A stretch of 64,000 bases of DNA from contig OZ005604.1 in assembly GCA_963930655.1 (NCBI GenBank), positions 15,138,001-15,202,000 of the forward strand, written 5' to 3'. The notes beneath the pieces were generated by a model. It was not told the DNA's origin. It did no database searches and saw nothing but the letters and a program-made list of their open reading frames with translations. A program made the translations under genes and the position numbers. Below, piece by piece: positions 35,957 through 46,762 of the stretch. Position 1 is the first letter of the stretch; each line of letters starts with the position of its first letter. Origin of the DNA: Myrica gale (lineage: Eukaryota > Streptophyta > Magnoliopsida > Fagales > Myricaceae).

Positions 35957-36214
35957 TCCATATTGGTTCAAAGTATTTCTGGATGCAGTACGGTTGATAT
36001 GAAATTCCAGCATATAAATAGTCACTTCTTATATTCAACAATAAAAGAAAAAAAAAACAATCTAACCCAGTAAATTAGCTTGAACAAACTTGATTGGGAT
36101 AATTTGGCACGAATTTATAATGTGTTCACCAATCAATCATAACCCAGGTCTATTTTGAATGCAATTTTTTTTGTGACAAAAGTAATTATGTTGAGTGGAG
36201 AGGTCAAATTAGAA

Positions 36215-36860
36215 CCTACTTAATGGCTCAAGATCTTTGAGACATAATTGAAGTAATAACATAAGCTCCTAAACCAGAAGACCATGAAATTGCTTTTTAA
36301 GACTTGGAGCAAGAAGAATTTAGTGGCTTTACTTGTTATTTTAGAAACTCACGTGCATTGGCTATGCATTTTTTGGTATTAATGAGATTAGTTCCGCAAA
36401 AATTGCTTGGAATATTTAGCTTAACATGAAATACTTTTCTATCTAAATATCTCAAGCAATTTTTGCTAAACTAATCTCATTAATATCAAAAAAATACAGC
36501 CAACAAACGTGAATTACTAGAATGACATGTAAAATCACCAAATTCTTCTTCTTGTTCTAAGCCTTTTTTTTTTTATGACGAGGAAATTCCCCAAAGCCGG
36601 ACCCTTTTGGCCCAACCCTGAAGTACAAACCCCGGCCCACTGGACCGACCCCACAACCCAGGGAGCAGATAAGTCAAGGGCGATAATGGGGATGTTGGGG
36701 CTCGAACTTGGGACATGTTAGAACCCAAGCCGAAGCCTTACCACCACACCAAACCCTTGGGGGTCTTCTTGTTCTAAGCCTTAAAAGCAATTTCGTCTTC
36801 TGACTTACGAGCTTCTGTTATTGCTTCAATTGTATCCCAAAGATCTTAAGCCATTAATTA
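36215..36860. repeat. Fold-back repeat split by a SINE
   Basis: The left arm (about 36215-36410) is inverted relative to the right arm (36440-36860 minus the SINE). TTAATGAGATTAGTTCCGC pairs with its complement at about 36468, and further out GCAAGAAGAATTTAGTGG pairs with the AAATTCTTCTTCTTG side. A diverged direct copy of the outer right-arm sequence (GCTTCAA(T/C)TGT...CCCAAAGATCT) recurs at about 37068-37155, so the family is repeated locally. Confidence 0.6.
36566..36763 (-). mobile_element. tRNA-derived SINE with 19-bp target duplication
   Basis: A 198-bp insertion on the minus strand. Its 5' part reads GGTTTGGTGTGGTGGTAAGG (A-box-like), then AAGTTCGAGCCC (B-box-like), an internal RNA polymerase III promoter layout. 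It ends CGTCATAAAAAAAAA. It is flanked by TCTTCTTGTTCTAAGCCTT at 36547-36565 and 36764-36782. It carries no protein and depends on a LINE for movement. Confidence 0.85.
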
Positions 36861-37194
36861 GGCTTTAACCCGAACACTCCAATCAACTTAATTACTCTTG
36901 TCAAGAACAAACCACGATAGGAATGCTGGGCACAACATAAATTCCAGCCAAAAGTATCACAAGCAATTCCAGTCAAGCTAATCTCCTTGATCTTAGGAAA
37001 TGATTACGCCACACATAAATTCCAAATCAAATCTAAAGCCAAATAATATATGGAAGTTCACTTGTTGCTTCAACTGTCCCAAAGATCTCGAACCATTAAA
37101 TAAGTTGTTATCTGAGTGCTCCAATCCGCGTAATTTCTTCGTCAAGAACTTCGAGAACAACTGCACTCAACATATGTAGCACTTGTTAAGCATA

Positions 37195-38021
37195 TTTTGC
37201 AGTTGATTTGAGCTCCTCAAAAGTGGTTTCAATGGCTACTACAGCATACAATGTGAAAAATTCAAGCCTACCTGAATTTTTTCTAAACAACACAAAGATG
37301 GTTGTAACATATAATTGAAACCTGATCCTTGTTTTTAAGGAATGTTTAATTATCATCCATTAAAGGCTACGAATTCTTTTTTTTTCTTTTTTTCTTTTTT
37401 TTGGAGGGGGGGGGGTTATGATGCCCTGATTTCTCTAGTTACGGAGAAAAGGTACGTATGCTATCATAAAGGGGCACTTAAACCTATGCCCTCTTGACAA
37501 ACTGAGTTTTCCCACCCTATGTCTGCAAGTTATTTACTAAGCTAAGAAGCAACCTGATTCCAGTGCCTGCCACCAAACCCAATCATCAAGTAATTGTAAC
37601 ATAGGATCATCATAAAAGGCACTTATCCGTATCAAGGTTATATAGGAATTAGCAGAATTGTTGGAGAAAGCATTCTGGAATAACTCATCAGGTTGGTACC
37701 AACTTTATTATTTGATACCGACCTTAAGCATGAACTATTAACAGTAAGAAAACGCTTGATAAGGTATACAGGCATTCACTAGATGAAATTGAATTTCATC
37801 CGTGGCCTGAATCTTGGTAGTTTTTTTCTCTAAGCATCCAGAACCTTGGTTGCACTACAAACAGAGGCATTTTTTTTGTTTGTAACCTCGTCAGATAGCA
37901 CGTTATCAGTACCACATAAAATCCTCGATAAACACAGAATCAAGGGAATAAAACCATATTTCCTTAATTTTTTACTAGAGAAAACGGACATCGAAAATAG
38001 ATAAAAACAAGAAAGATGACA
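37195..38021 (-). pseudogene. Rearranged fragment of the endo-beta-mannanase gene
   Basis: Read on the minus strand, 38021-37462 matches intron 1 of the mannanase gene and then a damaged exon 2. The intron parts share phrases such as CAGAATGCTTTCTC and TTACAAACAAA. The exon 2 part contains GGTTGCTTCTTAGCTTAGTA and AACTTGCAG, but lacks about 35 bp after its first codons and has further changes. The match corresponds to 54432-54990. From 37465 down to 37195 the sequence instead matches intron 2 (55096-55360) in the plus direction, so that part is inverted. A ~75-bp unrelated block (about 37776-37850) interrupts the intron 1 copy. Exons 1 and 3-5 are absent, so it encodes no enzyme. Confidence 0.8.
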
Positions 38022-38321
38022 GAAAAAAATCGAAGAACGGTCACCTAGATAAGCACTCGCAGGGAAAAAAAAAAGCCTAACAAGAAACTCCATCAAAAAT
38101 TAAAACCAGAGGTTATCAGAGACGAACAGAGGAACAAACAACTTACGGTGAAAACCCAGTGAACGTAAACCCTGATTGCAGAGCAAGAGAGTACAAAGTT
38201 CCGAAAGTTTCTGAAACTTCTTCAAATGCCTGAAACCCAGATCAAACACCCAGCAGTTAAAATACCGTTCCACGGAGAGAGAGAGAGAGAGTAAAGTCGA
38301 AGAAGCAAGGCTGAACTCACT
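38022..38321. other. No gene recognised; short (GA)n
   Basis: A (GA)n run lies at 38274-38291. Minus-strand open frames here lack recognisable motifs. Confidence 0.4.
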
Positions 38322-38486
38322 GTAGGGCCGTAATCGAGCCGAGTACTGATGTTCGAGCTCGCCTCGACTACAGAAAACAGTTGCTCGAGCTCGGCTTGAC
38401 AAGAATATGCCGAGATCGAACTCGGCTCGAGATCGACTCTAAAGAGCCAAGCGAGTCGAACCGAGCTCGACTTCAAATCGGCTTAA
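38322..38486. mobile_element. Truncated hAT-like MITE fragment
   Basis: It begins TAGGGCCGTAATCGAGCC, which resembles other hAT ends in the window, and continues with repeated GAGCTCG/CTCGGCTCGAG words. No matching right end or target duplication was found. Confidence 0.4.
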
Positions 38487-39827
38487 AAACAAAGATAATT
38501 ATTTGAGGAAGAATCCATATCCACATTTTCTTCAAAAATCAAGAAACCAGTACCTATCACCAATTACACTTGCAATCCAACACTCCTGCAAGAATACAAA
38601 CGGAAATAGAATGGAGAAAGATGTAGGATCAAAGACAAAGAGAAATATGCGCCTTTCTCGACTGCAGCGATTCTCGAGTCTCCATCAGCAACGCTGTTTC
38701 AGTAGTTTTTCAAGTCAAAGTAGCACATTCACGGAGAGAGGGAGAGGGGATCTTCCATGAGAGATGGGGATAAGGGAGGGGAAGCGGCCGAAAGGATAGA
38801 CAGCAGTCAAAAAGAGAGAAGAAATGATTGAGCAGCTTTTTGTGTTGAAGAAGTAAGTTAGGGCAACAACGAGGAAAAAAAGACCACCGTATCCTCGTTT
38901 TTAGAAACATATCCATGAGCAAATTAGTAATAATATTAAAATTAATTAATCCTTCGAGCTTTACAAAAAAAATATCTTTAAATTGAACTAGATTATTTTT
39001 CAAATTATTTATTATATATAAAATACTATTTACTATGCATGTTATAAATTGGATGACACATTTTTTTAATTTACTTTCACAATTAATTTTGACCCATTTC
39101 AATATCGTTTTATAAATTGCTAACAACCTTTTTAATGATTCTAAAAGAATCCAGACCAGGCATTTTTGTTTTTTCTTTCTTTTATTTTTGCCTATCAAAC
39201 ACATTCCTTTAGTTTTCAAATCTGGGTTTTGGAGATTTGTGTTATTAATATTGGGTCAATAGCCTAAAAGGCTAAAAAAAAACCCACCGCCTGAAACGGC
39301 ACCACACATTACTCGTTGCTCCTATCAGTCGCATGTCGATGGTCAAAATGTGAAAACGACAAAGGCAATAGCCACCGACACTCATATTAAACAGGGATAA
39401 GTATCCCCAAATCTTAGGGACGATTCGGTGAAAGAGTGAGAGAAAGGTGTAGATTCCATCCGAGACCTACCTCTATCCAAACAACATTCCTTTATTTGTG
39501 CATGAGTGGGTTTCGGGCGGGATTCACATCTCTTACTCACTCTCTCACCGAATTGCGCCTACAATTCGGTCACTATCCTGATCCGCTAAACAACTGTACC
39601 AGGTCCCAAATCCAAAAAGAAGATAATAGAGAGGCTTGTCGCGGAAAGAAGGAAAACTGAAAGAAAAAAAAGCTCTACCAGCTCCCAAACCAAAAAGAAG
39701 AGAATAGGGAGGCTTGTGGAGGAAGGCAAGAAAAGTGAAAAAGAAAATAAGAATTTATAAAAAGAAAATAAGGGAAAAGTTTTTCTTGCTTTCTTGCCGT
39801 GTTGTTTTTACACAAGAATAAAGCTAG
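38487..39827. other. Intergenic; AT-rich, with a ~79-bp duplication at 39597-39750
   Basis: No gene seen. Diverged copies of AGGTCCCAAATCCAAAAAG / AGCTCCCAAACCAAAAAG, followed by GAGGCTTGT, form an imperfect direct repeat at about 39600 and 39679. Confidence 0.4.
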
Positions 39828-40036
39828 TCTTTTTATATGCGATTTTAATTTGGACAGCGCCCCTGACTGGAGTATCAAATGTGAAGTATACATTGTTAGA
39901 AAGTTGATTATGCATCATGTTAATTGGAAAATAGCTTGGACGCCTAGGGAAGGGGATTATATCACCCATAATTTAGTTACGTGGGGTTTGGATCTTGTAA
40001 TTTTCAGCCCGGCAATGTGATCCTGATATTGTAGTA
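39828..40036 (+). pseudogene. Retroelement RNase H fragment
   Basis: One frame reads DFNLDSAPDWSIKCE, then VNWKIAWTPREGDYITHNL. This is the C-terminal signature of the RNase H-like domain at the end of plant LINE proteins (…W.I.WTPREGN..AH.LA). No intact protein and no tail are visible. Confidence 0.55.
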
Positions 40037-40067
40037 ACAGATTGTTTGACACTATCTTTTTATATTA

Positions 40068-40461
40068 GGGAATTTGACAATTTGGTCCTTGGGTTTATAC
40101 CCCTTTAGCAAATAGGTCCTTGAGTTTCAAATTTCAAAATTTTAGTCCTTAGATTTTTGTTGTTTGACAAAATGGTCATTCCGTTAGTTTGTCGTCCATA
40201 TAATTAACGGATTTGAAGCGGTCAACCGCTACACATCAGTAAATTTGTACGGTCGTCCGCTATATAAAGCGGTCGACTACTCAATTTTTATACATATATC
40301 CGGTCGACCGCTTCAAATCCGTCAAGCATATGGACGGCAGACTAACGGAATGACCATTTTGTCAAACAACGAAAACCCAAGGATTAAAATTTTGAAATTT
40401 GAAACTCAATGACTCATTTGCCAAAGGGGTATAAACCCAAGGACTGAAATGTCAAATTCCA
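40068..40461. mobile_element. Mutator-like MITE with ~170-bp inverted arms and 9-bp duplication
   Basis: The left end GGGAATTTGACAATTTGGTC and the right end (reverse-complemented TGGAATTTGACATTTCAGTC) extend into long complementary arms. The duplication TTTATATTA is at 40059-40067 and 40462-40470. Long arms with a 9-bp duplication fit Mutator-type MITEs. The centre contains CGGTCGACCGC-like words. Confidence 0.75.
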
Positions 40462-41312
40462 TTTATATTATATTAACACTTATATGTTTCGGTAGCCATG
40501 TCTACCGTGTTCAGTCACCACTCTCTTTGCTCGGCATGGTACTATTGTGATATCTTGGCCCATATTGGATCTCACTAGTCTTTCTATGTTGGGCCGTTCC
40601 ATCCAAACCAACAGGTCCATCTAAAAATTGACTCTTTTCGGAAAAGCATTAGATTGACCGATTCTCATTGAAAATTAGCCACTTCGCTGCTTTTTTTTTC
40701 CAGATAATTAAACGTTTATGTGTAAACACTTGACAGGTATATACAACGATGGGAACCATATATCTGTTGAGTATGCGGCCTTGTACAAAGCTGTGCTAAA
40801 TGGTGATTGCTACTCTGCAATGGAGCTTCTCGATCGTCGACCAGATGGAATGACTGCGAAGATCACTGACTTTGGCAAAACGGCTCCTCACGTTGCTATT
40901 TCTGTTGGACATGTGATATAGCAAAGGAACTGGTGAGGCGAATGGCCAAAGAAGACTTAGAAGCTCGAGATACTCATGGTTACACACCTCTCATGGAAGC
41001 AGATATGCGGGAAAACCGTGAATTGGCTCAGTGCATGGTTAGCAAGAACAAGAATTTGCTCAGCGTTGGAGTATTTTCAGACGGAGCTGTTCCAGTAGTT
41101 ATGGCTATTAGCTTTGGGCAAATAGAAATGAGTCAGTATTTGTATCCTCTCACCCCGGAGGAAGATCTGATGCCACAAAAAGATCCTATTGGTGGAGATA
41201 TTCTCCTTGAATCTATATATACGGGAAATTTAGGTAACAACTCTTCGTCTTCCAATCCACTTAAGTTTCTGTTGTTTCTGATGAACTATGTACTTGCTTC
41301 TGTAAAATAATG

Positions 41313-41745
41313 ATCCATCTCCTGAGCGATCAAATCAATAACTTGGCAAAACACTTTCACACAAAAACGATGGAAATAAGTAATTGTTTGCCCTCCACAC
41401 CGAACCCGACTGCGAGTTGGAGTAATGTCTTCCATATTGGGCACCAGTAATGGAGAGGTCTTGGATGCTCTCACGAGTATTACTGGCTATCACTGATCTT
41501 GGACTTGCCAAAAATCGGGTTGAGCTGCTTGTTTTGTGGCTGGTGTTGCCTAAGAGGAGGCGCTCAAGCCCAAAGTCGGTGATTATGGGCTCCATGTCAG
41601 TGTTTAGGAGGACATTGCTGGGTTTAATGGAGCCATAAATGTGTTTCTTCTCGTGGATGTAGGCTAGTTCTCGGGCTACTCCTCTCACTATCTTTAACCA
41701 GACCTCAAGAGGCAGATGAAATGGTGATGAGTCGGGTTTCCCTAA
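41313..41745 (-). pseudogene. LRR receptor-kinase fragment in the ankyrin pseudogene intron
   Basis: Minus-strand frame reading HLPLEVWLKIVRGVARELAY, then GSIKPSNVLL and PIITDFGLERLLLG. It matches the catalytic-loop to activation-segment region of ZAR1/At2g01210-type LRR receptor kinases, where the loop normally reads HGNLKPSN (an atypical kinase). The C-terminal lobe is lost by a frameshift after about 41440. No LRR or membrane part is present. It is a captured or truncated fragment lying antisense to the ankyrin pseudogene. Confidence 0.75.
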
Positions 41746-41965
41746 ATTTAAGAAAAAATAAACATGATAAATTACAATTTACAAGTGCACCTGTTTTTTC
41801 CTCAAGTACTGTTTTTTATTTTCTTTCCCCCTTACCTAAAATCTGAATTTTATTTTGTTCACCAAAAAATTTTAATTTGGGTTCATCAAAAAAGTGTTGG
41901 CCACAATATATTCTTGGACTCAGCTGCTATTTTTTTAAGTCAATCAGTGTTTGAGGATAGATCAA

Positions 41966-42078
41966 ATTTCTAAGGGGGCAGCCCATATGAAAAAAATAAA
42001 TAAATAAATTTTATTTTAGAGATTTTTTCAGGCAATGGGGGGCGGCTGCCCCCGATTGCCCCATGCTAGATCCGCCTG
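41966..42078. mobile_element. Truncated hAT MITE of the GGCGGA family
   Basis: GGGGGCGGCTGCCCCC and the end CTAGATCCGCCTGTG (reverse complement CACAGGCGGATCTAG) resemble the right end of the element at 48237. The left end is missing or degenerate. Confidence 0.45.
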
Positions 42079-42539
42079 TGAATGAAGGAATCAAGCATTT
42101 ATATCAAATGAAGTTGATGCATGTGAAATTCTATGAACTTCACCGCCGCCTATGCAAAGCAATATCAGAAAAGAAGTTGAGAACTCAACAAAACACGGAC
42201 AGTCGTATTTATGATGTCGTTGGTCGTGCTGTTCGGAATGGAATCTTTGAAATGGTTTGTGAGATGCTGAAGGCGGATCCACGTCTTGAGTGGACAAAGG
42301 ATCAAAACTCAAGAAACATATTTGCATTTGTTGTCCTGCATCGCCAACCTAAAATCTTCAACCTTATCTTCGAGCTTGATTTGAAGAACGTTTATACATG
42401 TCATCGTGATAAAGATGGGAATAGCATGTTACATATTGCCGGGATGTTAGCAGATCTCATTACTCTGAATTGCATCTCAGGTGCAGCTTTGCAGATGCAA
42501 AGAGAACTCCAATGGTATAAGATAACCTCTCTCACTTAA

Positions 42540-42926
42540 ATCTTTCCTTAAATACCATTCTTTTATTTCTTCAATATACTTTCGCTTCCTTTGTACTTAA
42601 GTATTTAATCTTTGTATATTGCCTCAGAAAAAACAACCATACAACAAAAGATGAGAAAGCATCAAGTTTCTAAGACTCTAAAGAACATGACATGATCTTA
42701 CTCCTTATTCGACTGAAGATACATGATCTTTACACTCCTCAAAATAAAGGAGGGATAATGCATCTTACACCTAATTAGAATGGCAATATTAATCAGTGAG
42801 ATCTCAGAAAGAACATCCAAAGTGTATAGACATTAATGCTTACTTTTCCTCCGTTGTAAGGGTAAATGTTTTGTTTTTGTAGTAGTTCATTGGTTATTCA
42901 TGTAATCTCTTTTATATTTTGATGAT
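42540..42926 (+). other. Intron of the ankyrin/PGG pseudogene
   Basis: AT-rich sequence with no recognised element between two pseudogene exons. The next exon begins after an acceptor near 42944 (AAATGCAG|GAGG). Confidence 0.5.
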
Positions 42927-43894
42927 TTGGATAAACAAATGCAGGAGGTGGAATGTATTGTCCTTCCCATGATTAAGGAAGGTAGAAACATGGATAACTT
43001 TGCTCCACGAGAATTGTTTTCTCATAATCATAAGGTATTCTTAAAAGAGGGAGAGAAATGGATGAAGGGGAATGCGACGTCATGTACGGTGGTTGGTTCT
43101 CTTATCATTATCATTATGTTTGCAGTAGCCTTTACAGTTTCGGGTGGTAACAATCAAGAGACAAGCTTGCCTATATTCTTACATGAAAGATCATTTTGTC
43201 TCTTTATATATTTGATGCTCTGTCTCTCTTTTCTTCCTCAACTTCAGTCTTAAGTTTTTGGGAATCCTCACACCGCGGTATGCAGAAGGCGATTTCCTTG
43301 AATATTTACCGAGAAAAAAGATTATATGTCTTTCCGCCCTCTTCTTTTCTACTGCAGCAATGATGGTAACCTTTTGTGCCGCTTCGTGGACAATCATGAA
43401 TATGGCAATTTCGATCATTTGTTCGGCCAGTATTCCAGTCTCCTTATTTGTTTACTACAGTTCCCCCTTCTCGTCGAGATGTTCATTTCAACTTATGGAC
43501 CAAGAATCGTAGGTAGGAAACAAAAGTGTTGGTTTTAATTCATTGTGCATTATGATATATAAGTGTTCAGTTAATGGTTCGCATACTAGCTGTAATTGGT
43601 GACTTTTTTCGTTGGATGGATGAATGACAAATTTCTAGCTAGCCTAAGTTGTGTGTTTCGTGATTCCTTCTTATTTTCCAAACCTATTATTCCTTTACCA
43701 AAAAAAACTCATTTATCCATTAAGTATTTTTATTCTTCTAAATAGTTTTAATTTTTCAAAAAAAATTAGTCACATTGCCAGGAAAATTTACATACTTAGA
43801 TGAGGTTGATTTTCATGTGCTTAGTTCTTTAGGCATCCAAGGTTCATCAAATACAAAAGCGTACCATACGGTTTGTGAGGTGGATTTCTCCTTT

Positions 43895-44325
43895 GATAAT
43901 CTTGGTTAAATTGAATGTAAATGGATATTGTTTTGGAAATCCAGATATTTGTGAAGGGAAAGGAATTGTTTGAGATTGTAATGAGAAGTTTCTAGGTGCT
44001 TTCAACAGCCATTATGGCCTATGTACTAATAATCAGGCGAAACTCAAGGCATTTCTATATGGGCTCCAGCTTTGTTTTAATTTAAATTGCTAAAGGGTGA
44101 CTTTAGAGACTTATTCCCAGGTTGTTATTACTTGGTTGAAGCAAGGGTGAATTGGGAAAAGGTACAAATATTATTAAGAAGAAATGGAAGTCGCAATTCA
44201 TGATCATTTTTTTCAGGAGGCCAACCAAGTAGCTGGTGCATTATCAAAACAAAGAGGTGCTGGTGTGAGCAATTATTTTTGGAGTTTTTTCGGCGTTCCT
44301 TTGCGAATCTTATTCGTAACAAGAT
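43895..44325 (+). pseudogene. Retroelement RNase H domain remnant
   Basis: Frames with stops read WLKLNVNGYCFGNPDICEG, then AFNSHYGLCTNNQAKLKAFL, RVTLETYSQVVITWLKQG and FQEANQVAGALSKQ. This is the full RNase H-like domain found at the end of plant LINE proteins. Several stops; inactive. Confidence 0.7.
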
Positions 44326-44336
44326 GAGGGAAATTG

Positions 44337-44463
44337 ACAGTTTAATCCCTGAGTTTTGCTCCTTTTAGCAGTTTGATCCTCAGAAAATAAATCATAACAA
44401 AATAATCCCTAAACTATCATGTTTTGACAAAACCATCTTTCTGTCAGAGTTCTGTGTGATTGT
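44337..44463. mobile_element. Half of a GGGAAATTGACAG-type MITE
   Basis: GGGAAATTGACAGTTTAATC starts a stretch related to the ends of the 40068 element (same layout 'TGACA..TTT..TCC'). It abuts the cut-off transposase at 44464. No second arm was found. Confidence 0.4.
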
Positions 44464-45600
44464 TTAACAGCAGAGCCACATCAGTCGCCAACTAAGCTGA
44501 TCTGCGAAATGACATTGTGCCACTCCTGTAGACTGCAACCCAAACTGATGTCGTATATGAACACAACATTTCATATGGATGAACTCATGTCCACAAGTAA
44601 TCTTTCCCGAAACAATTGGGGTTGCTCTTAACATCCTTCGCTTCAATAGGTCAACAAAACTATGATTTGCTGAAGTATTATCCACTATCATTATGAGAAT
44701 TTTCTCGATGCTCCACTCAAACATACACTCCTCAAGCTCTCTCACAATTGTCGCCTTTTATGATCTGACACGCGACGGAATGACAAGATTTTCTTTTGTA
44801 CTTTTCAACTAGAATCAACAAAGTAAGCAGTAACACACATATAATTCATATTCTGAATGAATGTCCAAGTATCAGTTATGAAGCAACACCTGAAACTATT
44901 ACTTCTCATGCAAGCTTTCAATGTAGTTCTCTCCTCCAAATACAACCCCATGCAATATCTCATAGTAGTGAAACGGGACAGCGTCCTAAACCGAGGCTTA
45001 AGATCATGAATCAACTCCACAAACTCATCATTCTCTACAATTCTAAATGAGAACCCATCTAAGATAATCATCTTAGTGATCTTTCACCTAATCTTCCTCT
45101 CATCAAACCTAACAATTCCCAAATCACAACTGTATCGGACTTCGCACTTCTAATGTAATGATTCAAGAAAGATTGTTTTATATTGGCTTGAGAGTTTTTC
45201 CTTCCATACATTGTGCATGAGTTCAAGTTTTGCTTCAACCCTAAAGTCTCATTACACCTATAATGACACCCAAAGAGATTACCACAGTAGTTGCACTTAC
45301 ATTGAGGTCAGTTCTGATCAACAACCTCCAATTTCGTATAGTGATTCCATACATCTTATGGATTAACAATTTCCTTCTCTTAGGAAGAGGAGGATAACCA
45401 CTAGCAGTTCCCGCACCTGCTACTATGGATGTTGTTGGTGTTAATGTGATAGCAGGGCATGAGGCCCATGATGGTAGAATTGGATTTGTAGGTATAGACT
45501 CTACCGGAGTACCTCTAGGGCTAGGAGTAGGAGAAGAGATCGGTGTGCTCCCTGTTGTAGAGAGCGGTTTAGATCCCGGAGTGTCGTCCATGTCTATCCA
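44464..45600 (-). pseudogene. hAT transposase (RICESLEEPER-like), truncated and frameshifted
   Basis: Minus strand. An N-terminal Pro/Thr/Ser-rich part (ATG near 45591) leads to a damaged BED zinc-finger region (PLPKRRKL...; KCNYCGN-like words near 45290 are out of frame). Then MIILDGFSFRIVENDEFVEL (near 45071), CCFITDTWTFIQNMNYM and a piece with EKILIMIVDNTSANHSF match the central region of plant hAT transposases and of domesticated RICESLEEPER/DAYSLEEPER proteins. The C-terminal catalytic and dimerisation parts are absent, and at least two frame changes occur. Not a functional gene. Confidence 0.8.
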
Positions 45601-46409
45601 AATCTGAGAAACAAAGTTTCATACAATCATGAGCCATACATACTTCAAATTACAACTTTCAAACATATTCCAAATTACAACTTTCAAACATATTCCAAAA
45701 TCTAAATTATAAAACATAATCGAAGTTCCAATTATAACATAATCACAATTTAGTGAACATTTCAAACAACTTTGTTGGACAAAGATAATAAAAAACAACG
45801 GCTCTCACAGTTGACAATCCTATTATTACACATAATCACAATCCTTTGTTACACATAATCACAATCCAATATTCCTATTGTTAACTTACAAAAAGAACAC
45901 TAACATATTACAATCAAACTTCCAAGATACAAACATAACACCAATATTACATATTACAATCAAACTTCCAAGATACAACTATCACATATTCACACGGTTA
46001 AGTAACTTAAGTTAACTTAGAATTTCAACATTTCATTTCAAGTTTCAACATCATTGGATGATTTTAAGAGGCGTAAATGTAACTGTGTAAAGCGATTTGA
46101 AAATACTAGTAGATTGTAAAAAATGGAGGCTTGGCAGGGTGGAGCTGGAGCTGCCAACGACGAGCTGACAGGGGAGGGTTGGAGGTGGAGGGAGGCAATC
46201 CGGATTCAATCTGAATCTCAATTGCAACAGGCTGTTAGTAGAATGACATCATTTTGATATTTAAAAACAAAATGCAAACGATATCGGTTGGCCGGCGGAT
46301 TAGCGGGAGGTTACCGTCACCAATAAGAACACTACTAATCTGTGCAAATGCACACCGACATCGATAGCTGGCGGTTTGGCGGTGACGGTATTGCATTTGC
46401 ACACCCCTA
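44464..46409 (-). mobile_element. 5' half of an autonomous hAT transposon
   Basis: The right boundary is a hAT-type end: reverse-complemented it reads TAGGGGTGTGCAAATGC. Subterminal GGTTACCGTCACC / GGTGACGGTA words follow. The N-terminal half of the transposase lies inside (next entry). The other end is missing; the body stops at 44464 against a MITE-like fragment. Confidence 0.65.
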
Positions 46410-46762
46410 TATTACACCTTCAAAGGTGGTTGAAATTAATAAATTATGAAATTTTTAAAGAAATGCAGTTAAAAGTTCATATAAGTAAATGACATTGTAG
46501 TTGATTTTAGGGTTAAAAGTTTTTTATTTAATTTTTGACTTTTCATAAGTATAATGGTGAAATTTGGTGTTTTACCAAATTAAAACAAAAGAGATTGACT
46601 ACTCAAGACTCTAAAACAAAACAGCTAGTTATACTAAAGTTGATGTTTTACTAAACCCATTTTCTCATATCGGTCTAGTTTCCCTTTCGAATAATTCCTT
46701 CATACAAAGGAATACAAGGAGGGGTACAGAACATGTTTTATTTTTCCTAGGCACGTAACAAG
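46410..46762. other. Intergenic; nothing recognised
   Basis: AT-rich sequence between the hAT end and the LINE tail. Confidence 0.45.

Larger units (their letters stand above)
40738..43512 (+). pseudogene. Ankyrin-repeat/PGG-domain membrane protein, broken
   Basis: Pieces in order: ankyrin repeats at 40738-41235 (VEYAALYKAVLNGD, THGYTPLMEAD); an intervening stretch 41236-42062; further ankyrin sequence at 42063-42500 (DKDGNSMLHIAGMLA, ISGAALQMQRELQW); then 42945-43512 with the PGG-domain region (FSHNHKVFLKEGEKWMKG, TVSGGNNQETSLPIFLH) and membrane helices. One base is missing near 40914 (GHV then IAKELV in another frame) and another near 43253, so the frame breaks at least twice. Intact relatives (ACD6/ITN1-like) are membrane proteins in defence and salt responses. 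The long middle intron holds an antisense kinase fragment. Confidence 0.8.

Noticed and set aside
44464..45600. Domesticated hAT transposase gene (DAYSLEEPER-like)
   Set aside because: The frame is broken and the C-terminal half is missing, so it is a relic, not a domesticated gene.
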